From positions 1-35,242 of the forward strand of contig JAJJLU010003724.1 in assembly GCA_023807065.1 (NCBI GenBank): a stretch of DNA of 35,242 nucleotides, written 5' to 3'. The notes under the pieces were generated by a model. That model did no database searches. It worked only from the letters and a program-made list of their open reading frames with translations, and was not told the origin of the DNA. Shown one piece after another: positions 12,087 through 23,046 of this stretch; the first letter of the stretch is position 1; each line of letters opens with the position of its first letter. The translations under genes were made by a program, and so were the position numbers. The stretch is from Isotricha intestinalis (lineage: Eukaryota; Ciliophora; Litostomatea; Vestibuliferida; Isotrichidae).

Positions 12087-13724
12087 TTATTTTTTATTCA
12101 AATGATAATGTTGAAAAATTGGACTTGGATAAATGAATGGTTCTGCTATTTTTTGTTCTGTTTTTTCTAATCTAGCACAAAAAAAATAAATATCAAAAAT
12201 ATTTTGTTCACTGATAACATGTGTATAATACCATTTAATAATATCAACATAATTTTGTTTTTTATTTGTAATTTTCCCTGTATGAAAAATAAAAAACAAA
12301 GATACACTAAAAAATCCAATATTTTTTCTTAAATTTTTATTATCTTTAATAAACAAATAACTATTAGAATCTCTAATATTGAAATTATTATAAGTCTTAT
12401 TATTTAAAGTATTCATAGGAGTTAAAAGACTATTATTAAAACTAAGATTTTGAGAATTGTGTGATTTTGGTTCTTTAGTCACAAAATTATCAATTTTAAC
12501 TGAATTTTCTCCTTTTCTTTCATTAATCATAATATTTTTATTAACATTAGCATTTGAATTAGAAAGTCCAATATTACTATATTTATGAAAAGTTTTACTT
12601 TTATTTAATCCATCAATTTTATTAAAAAGAATACTTTCAATATCAAGAAAAGTTTGAAATTTATTTCCTAAAAGATTTAATAAAGAAGCCAAAGTCATAA
12701 TAGCTTTTATAGTTCCTCCAGTATCAGCAATAATATTTTGAATTCTTTTATAATTTCTTTCATAAATTTGAACTTTATTTTGCATCCATAAGTGAAAACT
12801 AGTATAAATTTTATATTCAGTTTCATAATTTTTAATATCATTTTGTTCGTAATAAAAAGAATTTTCATTTTCAACATGATCGAAAAAAAAACCATTATGA
12901 GTATTAACTCTTAAAGGTTGAAAATTTAAATTACTAACAGAAAAAGTACCAACAGTGAAAGAAAAAGTAATAGAAATAAATTTATGTTTAATAGGAAATG
13001 AATAATTTAAAACATCAACTTCTTGATTTAAAAAACCAATAACAGCATCTAATTGATTTTTAGTAACAAAATTATCAATATAATTTTCACTTTTACAAGA
13101 ATTAAATTTATAGAAAGTATCATTTTCACATCTTTGAACAATAATTGAATATGAAGTATAATTAGGATGAGAAGTACCATGACTAATTATTGGATATTTA
13201 AAATTTGGATCATCTTTATTTATATATGTTTTTGTAGTTGAATTATAAAAACCATCTATACAATATTCCATAGATTCAAATGTTGTTTCTGAAAAAGCTT
13301 CTTTTAATTCCTTTAATTTTTCAGAATTTAAATCCAATGAACATGGACCATATGTATAATGATCAATTAATAATCTACTTCCAATATTATTTTTATAATT
13401 TGAAATATATGTTTTCATAAAACCAAAAATTTGAAATAACTGTTCTGAATTTTCTTCTTTTGGAACTCCTATTAAATTAAAAAAATGAAACATTGAACTT
13501 TCATTTACTGGAAAATGACCGACATCATATTCTTGATGATAATAAAAGAATGATGTAGGATTTAAGTGATTTATGATATCTAATGAAAAATATATTGTTG
13601 CTGATATACATAATATTATAGACATTATTGAAAGAATAGATGAATATATTGAAGAGTGAGATAATAATGTTTTGTAGTGAAATGTTAGTTTTGGAGATAT
13701 TAGATCTAAATGCTTTATGTACAT
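12087..13724 (-). CDS. Protist membrane protein with two membrane anchors and large luminal domain (545 aa)
   Basis: The ATG at 13724 opens MYIKHLDLISPK, followed by a hydrophobic anchor at about residues 27-50 (SSILSIMSIILCISATIYF). A long domain with six or more Cys and several N-glycosylation sequons (NESS, NYTS, NDTF) spans about 55-315 and should be extracytoplasmic. A conserved-looking 'IYERNYKRIQNIIADTGG' element at about 318-335 leads into the second hydrophobic stretch (about 336-355). The rest is a cytoplasmic tail with a weakly hydrophobic piece near 465. This layout, with the element just before the second anchor, resembles an expanded family of uncharacterised ciliate membrane proteins known to me only by pattern. 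Function is unknown. It sits 146 bp upstream of MPR gene 1 on the same strand. Confidence 0.8.
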   Translation of the reverse strand: MYIKHLDLISPKLTFHYKTLLSHSSIYSSILSIMSIILCISATIYFSLDIINHLNPTSFFYYHQEYDVGHFPVNESSMFHFFNLIGVPKEENSEQLFQIFGFMKTYISNYKNNIGSRLLIDHYTYGPCSLDLNSEKLKELKEAFSETTFESMEYCIDGFYNSTTKTYINKDDPNFKYPIISHGTSHPNYTSYSIIVQRCENDTFYKFNSCKSENYIDNFVTKNQLDAVIGFLNQEVDVLNYSFPIKHKFISITFSFTVGTFSVSNLNFQPLRVNTHNGFFFDHVENENSFYYEQNDIKNYETEYKIYTSFHLWMQNKVQIYERNYKRIQNIIADTGGTIKAIMTLASLLNLLGNKFQTFLDIESILFNKIDGLNKSKTFHKYSNIGLSNSNANVNKNIMINERKGENSVKIDNFVTKEPKSHNSQNLSFNNSLLTPMNTLNNKTYNNFNIRDSNSYLFIKDNKNLRKNIGFFSVSLFFIFHTGKITNKKQNYVDIIKWYYTHVISEQNIFDIYFFCARLEKTEQKIAEPFIYPSPIFQHYHLNKK

Positions 13725-14146
13725 TTTTTTTATAGGTATTTTTTTTGGATTTCTTTAATTTTTTTTTTTTATAATAAATCATGTATTTTTAAATTATATT
13801 TTTTTATTTAATTTTTAATATCACTTTACGCTTGAAATTTTAGGATAAAGAAATTATTTTATTTAAAAAATTTATAAATAATAAATTTATTTAAATAAAT
13901 TTAATTAAAAATATAATTTTTAAAATAATATTTAACTCAATAAATCACATGTACAATCACTTCTATAAGATTATTCATCTTTCATCAATTTCTTTTATTA
14001 ATAATATATCAAATTTTAATATTATTTCATTCAAAAAAGATTCAAAAGTTTGATTATTATATAATAAGTTAAAATTATTCAATGAATAAAAACTAAAAAT
14101 AAAAAATCCTAAACAATAAAATATAACTAAATAATCATCTTTTTAA
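13725..14146. other. Intergenic, nothing recognisable
   Basis: 422 bp of A/T-rich sequence between two minus-strand genes. A short alternative minus-strand frame starting at 13782 overlaps the beginning of the 545-residue gene out of frame. It is Lys-rich low complexity, and I do not regard it as coding. Confidence 0.6.
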
Positions 14147-17100
14147 TTACAAAAGTTTTTTAAAAAAAAAGATAATTTTAAATAATGTTTTTAATTTATA
14201 CTTTAAAGCCATTTTCCTTAAAAAAGTAAAAACTAAAGCAACAGGAAAAGGGATAAATAAAGTAATATATAAACTTTTAATAACTCCTTTAAATAATTCC
14301 CATTGAGAGGAATGATAAACAGCACAAAAAATACTTGAATAATACCAGAAAAATAACATAAGAATAAAATTTAAAGTAAAAAAGAAAGTTAATTTAATTT
14401 TTAAATTTTTTAAAATTTTAGCACATTTTTTTTCATATTCATTTCTAATAAAAATAGTTTTCATTGATTTTTCAAATTGTTGTGTTGAATTTGATAAAGA
14501 ATTTAAAATAGAGAAAATAATAAAACAAGATAAAACAGAATATATAGACTTAGGTAATGAAGTCCAAAAAGTTAAAATATTATTTTTATATTTTTTATGT
14601 ATTAAATTATCAGAAAAAAAAGCAGCATTAAAAAAAATAATGATAGATATATTCAAAATAAAAGAATAAATTTTAATAACTTTTAATTCTAAAAAAATTT
14701 CTTGGAAAAAAGTATTAAAAAATAATTGACATTCTTTTAAATATCCCCAATAAGTTAAACAAAAACTTGAATTATCATATAATTTTGCTTCTTTATAATC
14801 CATAATAAGTAATTCATGAGTTGAATAATTATCAAATATTACTTTGTCATTTTCATTTTCTATTTCTTTTATTTTTTTTTTTATTTTATTTCCTACTAAT
14901 AATGCTGTTCTCTTTATTGCATTATTATTATTATTATTTCTATTTGATATTTTTTCTTCTATAGATTTATTTGTATCTAAATTTTGAATGTAATAATTTA
15001 TATATGTTAAATTTTTTTTTAATGAAGGTTCTATTTTTGTAAATTTTGATTGTAAATGAGTTTGTAAGATATTTTCTTCATCATTTTTACTTGAAAATGA
15101 TATTTCTGATTTTTTATTAGGTATATTTGTTTTATATATTACTATATCACCTGCATTTATATTATAACCACTTATTAAATGAGTTCCTGTTTGAATTAAA
15201 GGGATAATATTTTTATTACTTTTATTTAATTTTTCATTGTGAAAACAATTAAATTGATTATCTATTAAATTTTCACTACTTGCTTCTAAATTATCTTCAC
15301 TAATTTCTTTTATATCACTACCTTTACTATTAATTTCACTACTGTTATCATTATTATTATTTATATCATTATTTTTAATTGGAGGATTATTCTTTATACT
15401 ATTTTTTTTCCCAATTTTTCCCATATGAATAGTTTTATGTCTATTATATAATTTAATTTTACTTGAATATTTTTCTTTTTTTAAACTTAACATTGTTTTC
15501 AAAGGAACTAATCCATCTTTTAAAAAAATAATAAAAGCAATAATATTTACAATTAAACAAATTAATAAAATCCAAAAAGCAATTGAAACTTTCATTTTTG
15601 TAAAATTAAAAAAATGTTTATAACAAATAATAATATGTAAATTATTATGTTTTAAAGATTGAATAAAAACATTTTTTAAATTTTCATCATTTTCATATTT
15701 ATCTTCTTCAATCTTATCTATTTTTTTTCCTTGACAAAGACATTTAACTTCTTTTGAAGAAGAATTTATTTGAAAAAAATTACAATTATCTTCACAAGGA
15801 GTAATATTTTGAAAATAATCATTTCTTCTATCTGATAAAATAACATCATTAGATTGATTATTTGAATAACTAAAACATATATCATTAAAAAAAGTATCAT
15901 TTGGATCGAATAAATTTACGTTTATTGATTCTAATTCTATAACTTTTATCCAATCAATTAAAGATTCATTTAATATTTTTTTTATTATTGTTATATTTAA
16001 ATTATTACATATTGAAAGATCAAGTATATCTCCTTTTAAGTCAAATATAAAAAAATTTACAAAATTTGATATTGAATTTATATTCATTTTATCTATTTTT
16101 AATATTATTAAATCTGAATCTTTAGGTAAATCATAATATAATTTTAAAGTTTCTTTACAGTTATTCATTTCAATTTGTGAAATTTCAAATTTTTTAGAAA
16201 TTTCATTCATTATTTTATTATATGATAAATCATATATTTGAATTATATAATTGTTACCTGAAAAAAAAGGAGATAAATTTGTATATTCTGAAATGTTATA
16301 TTGAATTAATGTTAATATTGTTGAAAGAGAAGATGATATAATTAATGGTTCATTATTATAAAAGTAAGTATCATCTAATATACAAGTTAATATTTTTTGG
16401 TTAAATTTATTTATTTTTGTTCCTTCTGGACATTCATTGTAACAATTATTATTAAATAAATAATAATTAGTATTACACATTTCACAATTATTTTTATTTT
16501 TACATTTTATACAATTTAAAGAACATTTTTCATATCTTTTATTTTTACTGTTAAAAAAATAATTGTTATTTTTACTTCCTTTTATCCAACAAATATTATC
16601 TTCATTTTCAACTGGATAATAAATTTTATTTTTATCACAATCAATTAAATCATTTGAATTTATTGATATATATTTTTGACAATCAACATCACACAAATAA
16701 AATTTTTTTGAAATTTTATCTAAAAACCAATTTTCTTCTTTATTACTTAAAGAAACACATTCATTATTATTATTCGGAGAAAAATAATAATCATTTGAAT
16801 TATCACATAAAGTACAATTATTATATATATTATCACATTTAAGACAATTTAATGAACAAGTTAAAAAATTAAGAGAAATATCACAATTTTCTGAAGAATA
16901 AGTATTGGATTTTATTTTATAAGTTATTTTTTCATTATATGAATTTGGAATATCATTTAAATTTATTATTTTTAATGTGTAATTTGGATAATATTCAAAT
17001 TCACTATTTTTTTGTAATGTTAAAATTAAATTTGTATTTTCATATAGTAAAAATTGATAATTGCTATTTGAAGTAATTTCTTGAATAAATACTATAAATT

Positions 17101-18259
17101 GATTATCTGAATATCTATCAGTAATATTAAAAAAATTATCATTATCAAAAACATATTCTTTAATAAAGGAAATTTCTAAATTTGAACATTTTGGAAAATA
17201 AATATAATAATGATATACATTATTATCTATTTCATTTCCAAAAGTTATAACTCCAAATGTATTATCAAAATAAGTAAATTTTGGTAAAATATTTATCCCT
17301 TCTTTTTCAATTGTTATTATATTTTCAATTAAAGAAAAAGTATTTTTAGAAATTCTTTGGCAATAAATATTATTATTTCCTCCACAACATCCTAAAATTT
17401 CATCTCCAAAATTTTCAATATTAAAATCTCTAATTTCACTATTACAATTATTTAATATTTCAAATAAACTTTCACCAACAATAATTTGGTTTAAAGAAAC
17501 CAAAGTTAATTGATAACAATTGATTCTATTATTTTTTAAGACAGAACAAATAATTTTTGAATTAGTCGTATCATTAAAATGATAAAAATTAATACCATAC
17601 ATTTTATTTAAATTTAATTCTCCATATCTAGAAATTTTCAATTTATTTCCAAGTAATTCACTTAAAGAAATAATAAAATATTTTCCATTTAAATCATATG
17701 TATAAATACAAATTATATTAGTTAAATTATTAATTGAACTACAAGAATAACTTGTTATTTTTGTAATATCATTTTCATTTTTATTTGGTTGTTCGCCTAA
17801 TAATAATGAACCAAAAGGAGGATTGAATAATAATAAAATTTGAGGATTTAATTCATTTAAAGAACAAATTGAAACATAAAGTTTTGATTCATAAGTTATT
17901 AATGTAGATGATAAATATTGATTTCTTGTTCCAAAAACTTCTATTTCTTGATATTTTTGTAATGTTGAATTATAATAATATATTTTCATATTTGTAACAT
18001 AATATTGTATATTTGAAATGTTAAATGTTATACTTGAATAATCAAAATTTAAAGGAGAATCAAAATTTTTTATTTCACCATCTTTATATAAATATTTTAT
18101 ATTTTTGTTTGATTCTATTTTTATATAATCATTTTCTACTTTTGAAGAAAAAGGATAATGCTCTTTTGATGATGAAGTTATTGGCATATGTAATAATGAT
18201 GATTTAATATTACTTTTTTTTAATACATATAGAACAAATAATATAATAAATTTAACCAT
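14147..18259 (-). CDS. Cys-rich receptor-like membrane protein, tandem copy B (1370 aa)
   Basis: The start MVKFIILFVLYVL is a signal-peptide-like hydrophobic N-terminus. A large predicted extracellular region with many N-glycosylation sequons follows. It includes a furin/EGF-like Cys-rich zone at about 456-623 with repeated C-x2-C and C-x(5-6)-C spacing, and a conserved block near 782-830 (FDPNDTFFNDIC, DRRNDYFQNITPCEDNC). A hydrophobic segment at about 888-915 is followed by a hydrophilic Asn/Ser/Lys-rich stretch and then a C-terminal block of several membrane segments (about 1190-1360) with the motif 'WYYSSIFCAVY..SQWELF'. It is a paralog of the upstream gene, 136 bp away on the same strand, sharing domain order and both motifs. 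Surface sensing or adhesion is plausible; ligand and partner are unknown. Confidence 0.85.
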   Translation of the reverse strand: MVKFIILFVLYVLKKSNIKSSLLHMPITSSSKEHYPFSSKVENDYIKIESNKNIKYLYKDGEIKNFDSPLNFDYSSITFNISNIQYYVTNMKIYYYNSTLQKYQEIEVFGTRNQYLSSTLITYESKLYVSICSLNELNPQILLLFNPPFGSLLLGEQPNKNENDITKITSYSCSSINNLTNIICIYTYDLNGKYFIISLSELLGNKLKISRYGELNLNKMYGINFYHFNDTTNSKIICSVLKNNRINCYQLTLVSLNQIIVGESLFEILNNCNSEIRDFNIENFGDEILGCCGGNNNIYCQRISKNTFSLIENIITIEKEGINILPKFTYFDNTFGVITFGNEIDNNVYHYYIYFPKCSNLEISFIKEYVFDNDNFFNITDRYSDNQFIVFIQEITSNSNYQFLLYENTNLILTLQKNSEFEYYPNYTLKIINLNDIPNSYNEKITYKIKSNTYSSENCDISLNFLTCSLNCLKCDNIYNNCTLCDNSNDYYFSPNNNNECVSLSNKEENWFLDKISKKFYLCDVDCQKYISINSNDLIDCDKNKIYYPVENEDNICWIKGSKNNNYFFNSKNKRYEKCSLNCIKCKNKNNCEMCNTNYYLFNNNCYNECPEGTKINKFNQKILTCILDDTYFYNNEPLIISSSLSTILTLIQYNISEYTNLSPFFSGNNYIIQIYDLSYNKIMNEISKKFEISQIEMNNCKETLKLYYDLPKDSDLIILKIDKMNINSISNFVNFFIFDLKGDILDLSICNNLNITIIKKILNESLIDWIKVIELESINVNLFDPNDTFFNDICFSYSNNQSNDVILSDRRNDYFQNITPCEDNCNFFQINSSSKEVKCLCQGKKIDKIEEDKYENDENLKNVFIQSLKHNNLHIIICYKHFFNFTKMKVSIAFWILLICLIVNIIAFIIFLKDGLVPLKTMLSLKKEKYSSKIKLYNRHKTIHMGKIGKKNSIKNNPPIKNNDINNNNDNSSEINSKGSDIKEISEDNLEASSENLIDNQFNCFHNEKLNKSNKNIIPLIQTGTHLISGYNINAGDIVIYKTNIPNKKSEISFSSKNDEENILQTHLQSKFTKIEPSLKKNLTYINYYIQNLDTNKSIEEKISNRNNNNNNAIKRTALLVGNKIKKKIKEIENENDKVIFDNYSTHELLIMDYKEAKLYDNSSFCLTYWGYLKECQLFFNTFFQEIFLELKVIKIYSFILNISIIIFFNAAFFSDNLIHKKYKNNILTFWTSLPKSIYSVLSCFIIFSILNSLSNSTQQFEKSMKTIFIRNEYEKKCAKILKNLKIKLTFFFTLNFILMLFFWYYSSIFCAVYHSSQWELFKGVIKSLYITLFIPFPVALVFTFLRKMALKYKLKTLFKIIFFFKKLL

Positions 18260-18395
18260 TATTTTTATTTAAATAAAAATATTTAAAACAACATTTTCTT
18301 TGAAAATTTTTAAATATTTATATTTAATTATTTGTTATTTACTTATAATTACTTTATTTACAAAATTATTTATATCATTAATTATAATTTTTATT

Positions 18396-21300
18396 TTATA
18401 AATAATTGAGAAATCTACTTAATTTAAACATCCATTTCCATTTTTTTTTAAGAGAAATTTTTCTAAAAACAGCATTTAAAAGACAAAAAATAAAAGGATA
18501 CAACATAGTAATCATAAAACTTAGAAATGAAGATTTAAATAAAGCCCATTGACTATTTTTATATATTGCACAAAAAACACTTATATAATACCAAAATAAT
18601 ATCATAAACAAATATAAAATAATAAAAAAAGTAGTAATTTTGCATTTAATTTTAGATTCTATTTTATTTTTATAAGAATCTTTTAAAATACTTTTTTTAG
18701 ATTTTATTTTTCTAATTATTTCTTCAGATAAAGAAAATTTATTGAACCAATATTTAATTAATCCACAAATAATAGTAGAAAAAAAAGCTTTAGGAATATA
18801 AGATACAAAATTAAATTTTCCTCTATTATTATATAAATAACTAAATTGATCATCAGTAAAAAAAAGAGCACTTAAAACAATATATAAATTTATAGCAAAA
18901 ATAAATAAAGAAATTTTTATTAATTTTAAATTATAATCTGTATTTGTTATAAAAGTAAATATAATTAATTGATGATATTTTAATAATAACCAATAATATT
19001 CTTTAAAAGATATTTTATCATATTTAAGAGCCATTTTATATTTCATTATTATTATTTCTTCTTTTGAATATTTTATTTCTAATATAATTGAACTTGTTTT
19101 TTTTGAAGATATTTTTGTTTCAGTATTTGATACTATTGATTTTGAACCTTTTTGATTTATTTGTAAAAATTTATTATTTTCTTCTTTTGGAACAAAGAAA
19201 TTAACTTGAGGACGAAAAAAAACAAATTTATTACTTTTTTTAATTTGATGATTTTTATATTTTTTATTTGTTAAAGTTTTTTCTATTTTTTCGTTTATTT
19301 CATTTTTTTCAATTTCTTCATCATAATTTTTTAATTCATTATGACTATTACATAAACTATTAACTTCTACATTATTAATATAATTTGATTTTTTATGAGT
19401 TGGAGAATTTTTTTGAGGTAAAAAATTTTTATTTGGAGAATTATTATAAATCGTAATTGGTAAATTTTGTTTATTTTTTTTCAAAATTTGAGAAATTTTA
19501 AAATGTAAATTTGAAGATTTTTTTTTATTAGTAGGAGATTTATTTTTTGGGCTTTTTATATTATATAGAATTTTTAACGAATTATTAGAATATTTTTTAG
19601 GAGGATTATTCTTTGGAATTTCTTTATTTCTATTTATAGAAGATTCAATAATAATATTATTACTTTGAATACTTCTTCTTTCAGTTTTTTTATTTAATTT
19701 TAAAAAAGAATTTCTTACTCTTACTGCATTATTAACAATTTTAAATAAATCTTTAATTCCAAATAAAATAATAAAAGTAGTTAAAATAATTTGAATAATT
19801 AAACATATAGTTTCAAAAATTTGCCCATAATTATTTATAAAATTATTAAATTGAAATACATTTTTATAACAAACAAAAACTTTATAATTAGAAGGACTTA
19901 AAGCATATCTAAATGAATGATATAAACTATTATATTTCATTTCTCTATCATTAAAAGTAATTTCTTCTTTAAAAGGACATTCACATTCAAAACTTAAATC
20001 ATTAAAATTGAATCCTTTATATTCACAATTTTTTTCACATAAAGTAATATTTTGATAAAAATCAATTCTTCTATCTTTATTAATCACATCTGTTCCATAT
20101 TTATTTTTATATAAACTACATATTGAAGTATAAAAGGAATCTTCTGGATTAAAAATATCATAATTTTGGTTTGCTAAAGATTCCATTAATTCATAATTTG
20201 TATTTGAAAAATTATTTATAAAATATTTTATTATTATTTGATTATTTTTACATATTTTTAAATCTATTTTTTCACCATTTAATCTATATAAAGAATATTC
20301 TACTTGATTTGATATTAATTTTGATTTTGAAATATCTAATTTAAATACTATTAATTCTTCTTTTAGAATATTATATTTTTCTTCTATTATATTTTTACAT
20401 ATACCTAAATCTATTTGAGATATATTATTAAATGAATATGCTATTTTTGTGCTTTCTTTTGAAGTATTATAAATTTGAAGTAAATAATTTTTTTCTTTTA
20501 AAAAATTATATTGTGCATTATGTAATAATGGAACATATTTATCAATATTATTTAATAATAATTCGAAAGTAATACATAATTTATTTATTTTAATAAAATT
20601 ATCTTCACATATATCTAAACAATTATATTCATCATGGAAAAAATTACATTCATTTACACAATTGTTTATTTTTGATTCATAATACATTCCTTTTAAACAT
20701 TCTTTCTTTGTTGAACAACCAATGTAATTTATATTATTTATTTTAATATCATAAGAAGAAACTTCACATTCACATGTAAATTTATCTCCATTTTGAATTT
20801 TCTTTGTGTTATTTGGGCATTCATTTAAACATGTATAATTAAAAATAATGTTTATGTTAGATGGACAATTTAAAACACATTCTTTTGTTTCATATATTAA
20901 ATAAGGGAATTGAATAGGACAATATTTAATGCAATTTAATTCATTATTTATTTCATCATAATATAAATTATAATCTTCTATACATTCACATTTTCCATTT
21001 TTTAATGTCATATTTTCTTTATCACATGAATTTAAACAATAATTACTTATTTTTTGATAATTATGAGGACAATTTTCAACACATTCTAAATTATCAGTTA
21101 TTAAATAAGGTTTATTTATTATTATATTGTCAGAACATGAATTATAATCATATAAACATTCATTTGTTTCTAATATATTATCATAATACCAAAGTGAATT
21201 ATAATTATTTGAACAAATTGAACAAAATCCATTTTTTATTTGTGATAAGTGATAATTTTCTTTACAAATAATACATTTTGTATCTTTATCATTTGAAGAA

Positions 21301-22718
21301 TATTCAAAACAAGTTTCACATAATTCATTGCATATTTTAATATTAATTTTACAATATAATCCACTATATTGAATATTAAATTTTGAATTAACAAATTTAA
21401 AAAATAATAGAATTGTTTCTATTCCATTATTTTTAGCTGAATAATTTATTTCTGAATTTATTTTGTCGATACTAAAAGTTATTAATTGTTTTGAATATAT
21501 AAAAGAAATAGAATTTAAATCAAATTCAAAATTAGTTAAAATATCATTTATATTAAATTTATTATTTTCATTTGAAAATAACAATAATTCTTTATTTTCG
21601 CATAATACAAATTGAGAAGGAAATTCAATTTCATGACTAAAAAGTTCATAAATATTATTATTATTAACAACAAAATATGTTTTAATTTTGGAATTAATAT
21701 AAATAGACATTCCATAAATAATATTATTAAAATCATTTCCATTAATAATTAAAGAATTAAAATCAACTTTATCAGGAGTAAAAACACACCAAAAATAAGT
21801 TAAATGTGTATTTCCAATAAAAACAACAAAAGAAGAATCAGTCATATAATTAATAGAAATTAAATCTAAATAATTTAATGCATTTTCTTTAAATAAATAT
21901 AAATGCCTTTTAACTGCTTGTTTATTATTACTAGTTAATAATTTTACATGCATTATATTTAAATTGTTTTCTAAGAAAAACATCAAAATTGAATTTTCAT
22001 TAAAAGGAAAAAGTTTAAAATATAAACAATCATTTGATTCAACAATTAATTCTTGTATATTATCTCTTCCATTGAAATTAGAATTTATATAAAATCCATA
22101 TATTTTATTTTCTATATAAGCACAAAAAATTTCCCTATTTGATTCTATTGATATACATTGGAAAAGTAAATTATAATTTAAATTAGGTGTTTTTAGAACA
22201 GTAAATGAAAAATTTTTTTGTAAACTCATACTATAATTAATTTTAAACATCATATTTTCATATTTATTATTATCATTACTATCTAAATAGGTTTGAGTCA
22301 TTATTATAAATTTTTCATTATTAGTTTTATATATAGAAATTGAACATTTATAATCATTGTATTGATAATTTGAATATAAAGAATAAAAATTTGAATATTT
22401 TGTGTTATAATCTATTTTTCCAATTTGATCATTTGTTAAACAAGATACAAATAAAATATTGTTTTCTTCATCGTAAATAAATTCTGTATTTAAATTATTC
22501 CCTAAATAATTTATAACATCTTCATTTTTTTTACTTCCATTATCAAATATATATATTGGATATAAATTATTATTATATTGATTTATTTTTATTAATTGTG
22601 TATGAATTGTTTCGTTTACAATAGAAAATGATGAATAATTAATTTCTAAAAGTTTTGTATTTTCAAAAAATAATATAAATATAATAATGTTATATAGTTT
22701 TGGAGTTTTGGATTTCAT
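18396..22718 (-). CDS. Cys-rich receptor-like membrane protein, tandem copy A (1440 aa)
   Basis: The ATG at 22718 begins MKSKTPKLYNIIIFILFF, a signal-peptide-like segment. The ectodomain (to about 955) contains a long Cys-rich zone at about 460-720 with many short C-x2-C and CPxN units, and the conserved block near 853-893 (FNPEDSFYTSIC, RRIDFYQNITLCEKNC). A membrane segment at about 961-990 leads to a cytoplasmic Lys/Ser/Asn-rich region, then to C-terminal membrane segments (about 1244-1424) with 'WYYISVFCAIY..SQWALF'. Domain order and these motifs are shared with the downstream copy, so the pair arose by tandem duplication; the Cys-rich zone is longer here. The 5' end faces MPR gene 2 across 328 bp. 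Function beyond a likely surface protein is unknown. Confidence 0.85.
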   Translation of the reverse strand: MKSKTPKLYNIIIFILFFENTKLLEINYSSFSIVNETIHTQLIKINQYNNNLYPIYIFDNGSKKNEDVINYLGNNLNTEFIYDEENNILFVSCLTNDQIGKIDYNTKYSNFYSLYSNYQYNDYKCSISIYKTNNEKFIIMTQTYLDSNDNNKYENMMFKINYSMSLQKNFSFTVLKTPNLNYNLLFQCISIESNREIFCAYIENKIYGFYINSNFNGRDNIQELIVESNDCLYFKLFPFNENSILMFFLENNLNIMHVKLLTSNNKQAVKRHLYLFKENALNYLDLISINYMTDSSFVVFIGNTHLTYFWCVFTPDKVDFNSLIINGNDFNNIIYGMSIYINSKIKTYFVVNNNNIYELFSHEIEFPSQFVLCENKELLLFSNENNKFNINDILTNFEFDLNSISFIYSKQLITFSIDKINSEINYSAKNNGIETILLFFKFVNSKFNIQYSGLYCKINIKICNELCETCFEYSSNDKDTKCIICKENYHLSQIKNGFCSICSNNYNSLWYYDNILETNECLYDYNSCSDNIIINKPYLITDNLECVENCPHNYQKISNYCLNSCDKENMTLKNGKCECIEDYNLYYDEINNELNCIKYCPIQFPYLIYETKECVLNCPSNINIIFNYTCLNECPNNTKKIQNGDKFTCECEVSSYDIKINNINYIGCSTKKECLKGMYYESKINNCVNECNFFHDEYNCLDICEDNFIKINKLCITFELLLNNIDKYVPLLHNAQYNFLKEKNYLLQIYNTSKESTKIAYSFNNISQIDLGICKNIIEEKYNILKEELIVFKLDISKSKLISNQVEYSLYRLNGEKIDLKICKNNQIIIKYFINNFSNTNYELMESLANQNYDIFNPEDSFYTSICSLYKNKYGTDVINKDRRIDFYQNITLCEKNCEYKGFNFNDLSFECECPFKEEITFNDREMKYNSLYHSFRYALSPSNYKVFVCYKNVFQFNNFINNYGQIFETICLIIQIILTTFIILFGIKDLFKIVNNAVRVRNSFLKLNKKTERRSIQSNNIIIESSINRNKEIPKNNPPKKYSNNSLKILYNIKSPKNKSPTNKKKSSNLHFKISQILKKNKQNLPITIYNNSPNKNFLPQKNSPTHKKSNYINNVEVNSLCNSHNELKNYDEEIEKNEINEKIEKTLTNKKYKNHQIKKSNKFVFFRPQVNFFVPKEENNKFLQINQKGSKSIVSNTETKISSKKTSSIILEIKYSKEEIIIMKYKMALKYDKISFKEYYWLLLKYHQLIIFTFITNTDYNLKLIKISLFIFAINLYIVLSALFFTDDQFSYLYNNRGKFNFVSYIPKAFFSTIICGLIKYWFNKFSLSEEIIRKIKSKKSILKDSYKNKIESKIKCKITTFFIILYLFMILFWYYISVFCAIYKNSQWALFKSSFLSFMITMLYPFIFCLLNAVFRKISLKKKWKWMFKLSRFLNYL

Positions 22719-23046
22719 AAATTTTTATTTAATTTTTTAATAAGTTTTATTGATAATAATAAATTTTATATTTAATAATTGTATTGTTTAAAAAAAATAG
22801 AATGAAGGTTATTGAAAATAGAACATAAAATATACAATTTAAAAACGTCTTAAAATTCAAATTTATAGTCGTTAGATAAATTAATTATTGAAGAAAAATA
22901 ATTATAAACAAATAAATTAAATAAATATCTTATTAAAAAATGCTTTATAAAAATAATTTTTTGATAGAATATCCAAATAAAAAAATAAAACAGAATAAAA
23001 TATAATACTAATAATATATAAATTAAAAATTAAATTAAATAAGAAA
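22719..23046. promoter_or_regulatory. Divergent intergenic region with element shared with MPR gene 3
   Basis: 328 bp between two diverging genes, so it must hold both promoters. At 22841-22885 it contains a stretch resembling 24134-24180 upstream of the next MPR gene, with shared pieces TCTT, AAATT, TAG(T/C)CGTTA and TAAATTA in the same order and spacing. The CGTTA core stands out against the A/T background. It lies about 180 bp before the MPR gene 2 start, versus about 250 bp for gene 3. It could be a regulatory element or just a remnant of the duplication. Confidence 0.45.
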
